Positions 58,801-64,000 of a stretch of 64,000 nucleotides of DNA are shown piece after piece. Where the stretch lies: contig KB722745.1 of NCBI GenBank assembly GCA_000349905.1, positions 217,688-281,687 on the forward strand. The letters are read 5' to 3'. The position numbers and the translations under genes were made by a program. The stretch comes from Volvariella volvacea V23. Its lineage: Eukaryota; Basidiomycota; Agaricomycetes; Agaricales; Pluteaceae. Numbering within the stretch: the stretch's first letter is position 1; each line of letters opens with the position of its first letter. Under the pieces are notes generated by a model, which made no database searches, was not told the DNA's origin, and saw nothing but the letters and a program-made list of their open reading frames with translations.

Positions 58801-59543
58801 GCGTTATCTCCGCAGGTCTAAACCCCGGGGAGATCAACTCCTATTTTCCTCAACGGAACTAACTCACTATTTGGGCCGTTGTCCTCCACAAAGTCAAAGT
58901 TCAAAGCATCAGAGTTGCCAAATGCTCTTTGGCATGTCCTGTGCAATCTGGCCACCCCTTGCATCCGGACGCTTGGGTTCATGTTGGGGTTGGTAAGAGC
59001 CAACGTGGAGCCGTCGTATGTGCTCAAGATGCCGGTTGGGGCTGATTTAGCTTCGTTCTCACCGTCCACTTCCATTTCGTCCTCTCCATCCGGAGATGTA
59101 TCCATGTCCTTTACGTCCCGATCTGCGCCATCCGCACCGTCATCCACCAAAACCATCAAAGAGGCTTCCGCCTCCTCGTCCCGATCCTCTTCCGTAATGG
59201 AAGATAGCCTCGCATCGGCGTGCCCGTCCCCATCACCACCAATCACCACCTCCATCCTCTCCTCTTCGTCGGAAGACTCTGCCACGAGACTCTGTCTTCC
59301 ATAAAGGTCGAGCGGATTCAGATCCCTATCCCCAAACGATCGAGTCAAAAATTGATCAAGAGGCAGACTTCCAATTTCGCCCAGGGCTCGGCAGACTTTC
59401 GTAAACGGTCTTGAGGACGACTGTGCTGGCGCCAAAGCCGTGGGTGCGGGGATTTGCGTGTCTAATTCTGGATCGGTCTTGACGGGTGCGGACGACGGCG
59501 CTGACGACGACGAGAGAGAGTACAGGGAGAAGAGGGAGTTCAT
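55825..59543 (-). CDS. large protein with repeated dsRBM-like modules, nuclear-looking
   Basis: Five exons on minus: 58868-59543, 58379-58738, 57901-58329, 57557-57835 and 55825-57479, for 1132 residues. Exons 2 to 5 each open with a similar module: a strand pair such as CVLTITRP, MRIKLTP, CLLRVDRPG or CTLEIDIS, followed after about 20 residues by a helix such as KKGDAKVQVVSIAIERGALDF, RARSSCAEQALAAGVLDF, KRGDAKSAACLLAMSSGVGEY or SKADAKAAVACIAAEQGVVEL. Exon 1 ends in a weaker helix of the same kind (RLHRTCQRAFGNSDALNF). The helix recalls the C-terminal helix of double-stranded-RNA-binding motifs (KxxAK..AA..AL), but the rest of a dsRBM is not clear. N-terminal acidic and C-terminal Pro/Gln/His/Ala-rich regions and basic patches (TKRRKG, RRKRRKT) suggest a nuclear, disordered scaffold. 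I do not recognise a named family. Confidence 0.82.
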
Positions 59544-60203
59544 GAAAGACAGAGCTGAAAAGAATGCATCTGGGTGTGTGGCGGGTCAAGCGAGGTGCTG
59601 CACAAAAGCACGGGAGGCATAAGAACTGCCGCATATGGCAGTCTGGATTTGATGGATGCGATGTGACGGCCATGTCACACCCGTCACGCAGCCTTGGCCT
59701 TTTGTCCTTTGACCACCAACTGCGTGGTCGACCGCGCTCAGGTTTGATGTCTTGCATGTGTTGGTGTCGGTGGCGCTTACTTCATGGTTTTACCTGCTAA
59801 CGCCGTAAGGACGCGACACAGAATGCAATCCAAGACATTGCCACTCATCTCACCAGACCTTGGCCCACCTGATTGGCCAACCCCAGAGCTGGTCATTCTG
59901 CGCGTGCATTACTCTCACCCCAAGTGTGGCGTTGTCCCTGTGTCGTCGTGGAGTAGAGTGAAGCATTAGCAGAATCTCGTGCTTGATCGCTGGCGTCATA
60001 CACTATCGTGCAGGGCAGTCACGGGGCTGCTATATCACCCCATTCATACTGAAATAGTAATTGCGGGGATATCCCACGATGAGGCTCTTTCGTTGACCAC
60101 TCGCTGCATAGCTATCATCCTGCTCTTCACCACTATTTATCCAGCATTTGAGCAGCTGGCCAAGCTACACATCTGTCATGGCATCCTGTGAGTATCCTGT
60201 ATC
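59544..60203. other. divergent promoter region
   Basis: 660 bases between the start of the repeated-module gene (minus) and the F-box gene (plus). No further gene is supported; it should hold both promoters. Confidence 0.45.
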
Positions 60204-61721
60204 ATGAGACATATGCCCGCGCGTTACGATAATCCCCTATCTGTAGGTGACGAGCAGTCGTTTTGGGAGGAGCACTTACCACCCCCAACGTCCCAGTCTG
60301 CTCAGACGAAGGCGCCGCGTAAATGGACGGGTCGAATGGCTGCCAGTCGCATATTCCAAGCTTTGGACTTTTTGCACAAGTCAGCCTCTACTTCAGACGC
60401 ACCAACTGATACGCCACCGGCTACAGCCCCGCAGAGCTCGCCCTTCGCCGATATGCATGCAGATGTTCTTCGCAAGATATTTGATGCCCTTATCCAAGAA
60501 GAATCGTCTGTCCTTCACCCATTCGATCCATTCGACTCCGACTCTCCCACTGTCTTAGCCCAGATATGCCGATACTGGCGTAGCATTGCTATCGCCCACC
60601 CTCCGATTTGGTCTTCGATGATGACGCGACGAACTAGCCAATCATCTCTCCAGCGAGTTCGTCTCTGGCTAATACGCTCTGGCACAACACGTCCCTTGTA
60701 CCTCGGCATCGGGCTCGACTACAACCCATCAGATCCGCGAATCATGAATGACATTGTATCTTTGTTTATATCACATCGTCACCGCTGGCAAAAAATCAGC
60801 TTCGTGTTTCCCGAGGCTGTCTCAGATGCGGTGGAGCTCCTGGCCAGGCTTCCATCTCAAGCAGCACCCCAACTACAACAAATGCTCCTAGAATGTGCCT
60901 GCTCATTCAAGCTCCAAGACCAGGTTTGGGCTGCTCTTGGGTCGTCACGCAATCTTCATTCCATCCACGTCGAAGATCGAACTCCCACCTCTGTTCCATC
61001 ATTCCTATGGCAACAATTGACCCTCCTTTCCCTGCAACAGGTCGACCCTCAGCTCATCCTGGACAATCTCGGTCGTTGCCAGCAGCTGGAGGAATTGCAC
61101 ATCGCGTTACCATTCGACAATGCCCGTCACCATTTCAATCGCACGCAGATCACGCTTCCTGTGCTGAAAAGGTTCACTATCCACGTCGTGCTGATTCTCG
61201 GTTCATTCCTCGACTGCCTGACCACCCCCTCTCTTGTGGAGCTCACCATTTCACAGGCACTCTGCGCGGACTTTTTCGGTTCGCCACATCACTTTCACAA
61301 GCTCATCGAACGGTCGAAATGCTCTCTGGAGATGTTGAGACTTTCAGGCGACACGGATGTAATGTTCAACGAGTCGCAGTATCTGCGCTACTTTGACAGC
61401 TCGCTGTTGCCAGACCTCAAAACTGCGTCTCTTCACGGTCGTCTAACATCGAGCGCTATCCAGGCGTTTGCCTTCAAGGAAAATAAGGATGAGGGGGACT
61501 CGGGAGGCTACCTGCCGATGCTTGAGAATCTTTCACTTGGGATCTTTGAGTCGTTGAAGAGCGAATTATTGGAGGAGATGATACGCTCAAGGGCATCGGG
61601 GGGACAACTAAAGTCCGTCAAGCTGGTTATTACGGGAGACCCTCCTGCGGAGCAATTTATGGCTGATATGCGGGATCGGTATGGAGTGGATGTCCAATTT
61701 CTAAGCAACATATGTCCATAG
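60204..61721 (+). CDS. F-box protein (single exon)
   Basis: One exon, 505 residues. After a Ser/Pro-rich N-terminus of about 85 residues comes an F-box-like region: FADMHADVLRKIFDALIQEE, then LAQICRYWRSIAIAHPPIWSSM, the pattern of mushroom F-box proteins (L..I...W..iA...P.LWs.i). The rest is Leu-rich, with weak LRR-like periodicity. By family it would recruit substrates to an SCF ubiquitin ligase; the target is unknown. The ATG at 60204 is the first in frame; a later Met (60336, MAASRIF) is an alternative start that keeps the F-box. Like the gene at 30178 it has no intron, in contrast to the intron-rich neighbours. Confidence 0.83.
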   Translation: MRHMPARYDNPLSVGDEQSFWEEHLPPPTSQSAQTKAPRKWTGRMAASRIFQALDFLHKSASTSDAPTDTPPATAPQSSPFADMHADVLRKIFDALIQEESSVLHPFDPFDSDSPTVLAQICRYWRSIAIAHPPIWSSMMTRRTSQSSLQRVRLWLIRSGTTRPLYLGIGLDYNPSDPRIMNDIVSLFISHRHRWQKISFVFPEAVSDAVELLARLPSQAAPQLQQMLLECACSFKLQDQVWAALGSSRNLHSIHVEDRTPTSVPSFLWQQLTLLSLQQVDPQLILDNLGRCQQLEELHIALPFDNARHHFNRTQITLPVLKRFTIHVVLILGSFLDCLTTPSLVELTISQALCADFFGSPHHFHKLIERSKCSLEMLRLSGDTDVMFNESQYLRYFDSSLLPDLKTASLHGRLTSSAIQAFAFKENKDEGDSGGYLPMLENLSLGIFESLKSELLEEMIRSRASGGQLKSVKLVITGDPPAEQFMADMRDRYGVDVQFLSNICP

Positions 61722-62393
61722 ACCCCGCGGAGGATCGTTACATAGCGGACGGACGGACGCTGGACCAAAGTATATTCACTACGTGCATATCATGATCACT
61801 AGTGCTTTGTACGATATATATTATCGATATCATTGATCGACCAGCTGTGCACACCAATATCACGGCCACCGCGGAGGCGCGGTGCTGCAACGGATCACCA
61901 ACCTTTCGTGGACGTCGGGACGGCGTGGTCAGCGATCACAGCTCCCTCGTTAGACGCTCGCACCCAAGGCGCCTGATCATGGTAGGACAGGGTGCGTTAG
62001 CAACTGGCCATGACCCAGCTTACACATCCTCCTCCCTTGCTGAGCAAATCCTTCCCACGGCAACCCACGCTCGCCCTCAGGCACGCGTCATGCCGATTGG
62101 TAAGACGGCACTGCTGCTCTGTGCAGGGCGACGGAAAAGGAAGGAAGAAGTTGGTCAAGGGCGTGAGTGGCGAACCAGCGCCACGGGATGGGTTTGCATA
62201 ATCTGCGTTGGTAGTGCTTGTTGGTTATTGGACGAGTGCAGGGTTGGCTGACTGGATGCTATGTGAGCTCGATGGAATGCGTTATACATTATCCATTAGG
62301 CATCTTGGTGTGTTTGTGTAGAGCTATTCAATTGCAGAGCCCCGTTTTCAAGCTATATATAATGGTGCACCTGGAACGAGGGGTGTGGTACCT
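61722..62393. other. intergenic, nothing supported
   Basis: The 3' flank of the F-box gene and upstream region of pirin. Short open frames (61802-62251) have no recognisable content. Confidence 0.45.
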
Positions 62394-62400
62394 TATATAA
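62394..62400 (+). promoter_or_regulatory. possible TATA element of pirin
   Basis: TATATAA about 144 nt before the pirin ATG; a second TATATATAAT string lies some 40 nt further upstream. Either could position transcription. Confidence 0.35.
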
Positions 62401-62543
62401 CGCCATTGAACCCAGCGAGCGGCCTGAAGGATTCCTTTCTCAAGCCTCTTCAGTGCGCAAGTGATCGACTAGGTACTTTAACAAGTCGACGAAATCCCCA
62501 GAGCGCGCCAATCCCTTTTTCACTCCAGCAACGAACGACAAGC

Positions 62544-63574
62544 ATGCAGTTCGCCCTCCGTCGCAGCGAAGAGAGAGATCATGCAGATTACGGATGGCTC
62601 AAAACCTTCCACACGTTCTCTGTCGATTCGTACGTCTCCAACTGCCCTTGGATCAATGCACTGATGGCGACCTTGATCACCCATTATTTCCCCCACCCAC
62701 ACGGAACACAGGCACCGAGATGATGATCACATCCAATGGGGTCCGCTCCGCATCATAAACGAAGACCGAATCGACGCCTACACAGGCTTCGGGACACACC
62801 TCCACCGCGAATTTGAAATCTTCACGTACATCGTGTCCGGCCAAATCGAGCTGTGCGTACATACCGCCACAACCTACACTCCGCCTCCCTTGGACTGACT
62901 CCAGTTGACCTCGCACTCTCGAAAACAGCAAGGACTCGATGAACAACGTCGAGATCCTCAAACGCGGCGACGTCCAGCTCACATCCGCAGGCACCGGCAC
63001 CTCCCACTCCGAGAAATGCCCCGGCCCCTCCCCGGCGCATTTCATCCAGATATGGGCCTACCCCTCCACCCCGCGTCTGCCGCCCAGATACTACACGCGC
63101 CATTTCAGCGAATCGGACAAGTTCAACAGCTTTGTCAAGGTCGTCGCGCCGCTTCCGTCTGAGGGCGCTGCTGCTAACCATGGTGCCGCTGGGCTTGGGC
63201 TTGATCATTGGCAAGGGGATCATATGGTCGTCGATGCGCGGGAGGGGAGGGGCCCGACGCCGATACATAGTAATTTGACGATGTACGCTGCGGTGTTGAG
63301 TCCCGGGATAGGAAGTGATGGGCTGTTCGGGTTCCGACTGAGGGGGAGGAAGGGGTACGTGCATGTTATCCAGACCAGCGGGTATAATACTGGGATAGCG
63401 AGAGGGGCGGGGATCAGACTATGTGACGGTGCGGGCTTTGGGGGTGGGGCGGAGGCGACGCTGTATGAAGGCGATGGGGCGTACATCATGGTTGGGCCTG
63501 GGAGCAATGGGGAGGTACTATTCGAGAACGTAACACAGGGCGTTGCGGAGGTGTTGTTGTTCGATATTGAGTAA
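62544..63574 (+). CDS. pirin (cupin-fold iron protein)
   Basis: Three exons, 62544-62629, 62712-62852 and 62929-63574, giving 290 residues. The start MQFALRRSEERDHADYGWL is a pirin N-terminus. Landmarks are FHTFS, GPLRIINEDRIDAYTGFGTH, LHREFEIFTYIVSG, NNVEILKRGDVQLTSAGTG, and SHSEK. The four metal ligands of pirin appear as H-x-H in THLHREFE and H-x-E in SHSEK. By family, pirins are iron-binding nuclear or cytosolic cupins; some act as quercetin dioxygenases and others as redox-sensing transcription cofactors. The C-terminal cupin contains Gly-rich loops and a long insertion (about 63,290-63,450), longer than in most pirins. All splice phases fit. Confidence 0.93.
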
Positions 63575-63707
63575 TGGAAATGATTTTTCGGATGTGACGA
63601 AGTTGGTCCCTAGATGTACAGGACTGCAATCAAGAGCTGGAAGCAGATGCGTCTATTAGAACATTAATACTAACAAATACAGTACATATTGCCCACAAAG
63701 CATAGCA

Positions 63708-64000
63708 TTACGAGGAATTAACAGAACCATTTTCTTCAACCTGAGGTAACATCTCCTTCTTAGCCTCAGCCACAGCAGCCGAAACGGCCGCACCAGGTTT
63801 AGCAACGCTAGCTGTCTCCCGACTTGTAAGAATGTCCGCCAGTATAGCGCGACGGAGAAGCCTTTCCAGAGGCTTTACGTCCATAAACACCCCCAACGGG
63901 ACAGCCTCGTCACCATCCATCATCTCCAACGTCGGTATCACATACTTCTGATGGGTACGTTCATCACATGCGTCCTCCTTTTTGTAGTCGAGAACACCGT
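63708..64000 (-). CDS. 3' end of an unidentified gene, cut by window edge
   Basis: On minus the frame is open from the window edge to a stop at 63708-63710, 97 codons. It reads VLDYKKEDACDERTHQKYVI, then TLEMMDGDEAVPLGVFMDVK and PLERLLRRAILADIL, and ends with an Ala/Glu-rich tail. No intron is needed in the visible part. The family is not recognised; the upstream part is outside the window. It converges with pirin, leaving 133 nt between the two stops. Confidence 0.6.
   Translation of the reverse strand, partial: GVLDYKKEDACDERTHQKYVIPTLEMMDGDEAVPLGVFMDVKPLERLLRRAILADILTSRETASVAKPGAAVSAAVAEAKKEMLPQVEENGSVNSS

Overview
The window reads as nuclear DNA of a filamentous basidiomycete, most likely an Agaricomycete. 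Almost every gene is split by many short (about 45-75 nt) GT-AG introns. The gene content (NACHT-type NTPase, Crinkler-like NTPase-nuclease, F-box/LRR-like proteins, DUF4246 proteins, a GH115 glucuronidase) is typical of wood- or plant-associated mushrooms and their relatives. The genus cannot be fixed from sequence alone. There is one 100-N assembly gap (24970-25069) and one isolated N (17213). Gene models were built by reading splice sites by hand and checking phase across every junction.

Layout. 1-5.2 kb: AT-rich, gene-poor DNA with a broken MYND-finger gene. 5.2-14.6 kb: a NACHT NTPase gene followed on the same strand by MON2 (16 exons). 14.9-18.0 kb: MDP-1 phosphatase (minus) and a KTR/GT15 mannosyltransferase (plus), divergent. 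19.2-21.5 kb: an LCHN/DENND11-like gene. 22.7-26.35 kb: a Crinkler-type NTPase-REase gene cut by the gap. 26.4-28.4 kb: DUF4246 gene A (minus). 30.2-31.9 kb: an F-box-like protein. 33.2-34.3 kb: two small intron-rich genes on minus, one a candidate secreted cysteine-rich peptide. 34.9-39.3 kb: a 24-exon secreted GH115 xylan alpha-glucuronidase (minus). 40.3-42.6 kb: ATG22 (minus). 43.2-45.1 kb: DUF4246 gene B (plus), a paralogue of gene A with the same exon layout and length. 45.4-45.9 kb: a small unknown gene. 46.6-49.3 kb: SUMO and a diverged tandem SUMO-like paralogue (both minus). 49.8-51.0 kb: a PhyH-type dioxygenase. 52.6-55.4 kb: two tandem small paralogues of unknown family. 55.8-59.5 kb: a large nuclear-looking protein with repeated modules. 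60.2-61.7 kb: a second F-box protein. 62.5-63.6 kb: pirin. 63.7-64 kb: the 3' end of an unidentified gene.

Conserved housekeeping genes cover Golgi/endosome traffic (MON2, probably LCHN), Golgi glycosylation (KTR), autophagic vacuole export (ATG22), sumoylation and pirin. They alternate with fast-evolving accessory loci (NACHT, Crinkler-like, F-box, DUF4246 pair, small tandem paralogues, candidate secreted peptide). The observations most worth a second look are the SUMO-like paralogue, the Crinkler-type NTPase-nuclease, the repeated-module protein whose repeats each open a phase-1 exon, the inverted DUF4246 pair, and the density of 9-19 nt microexons.
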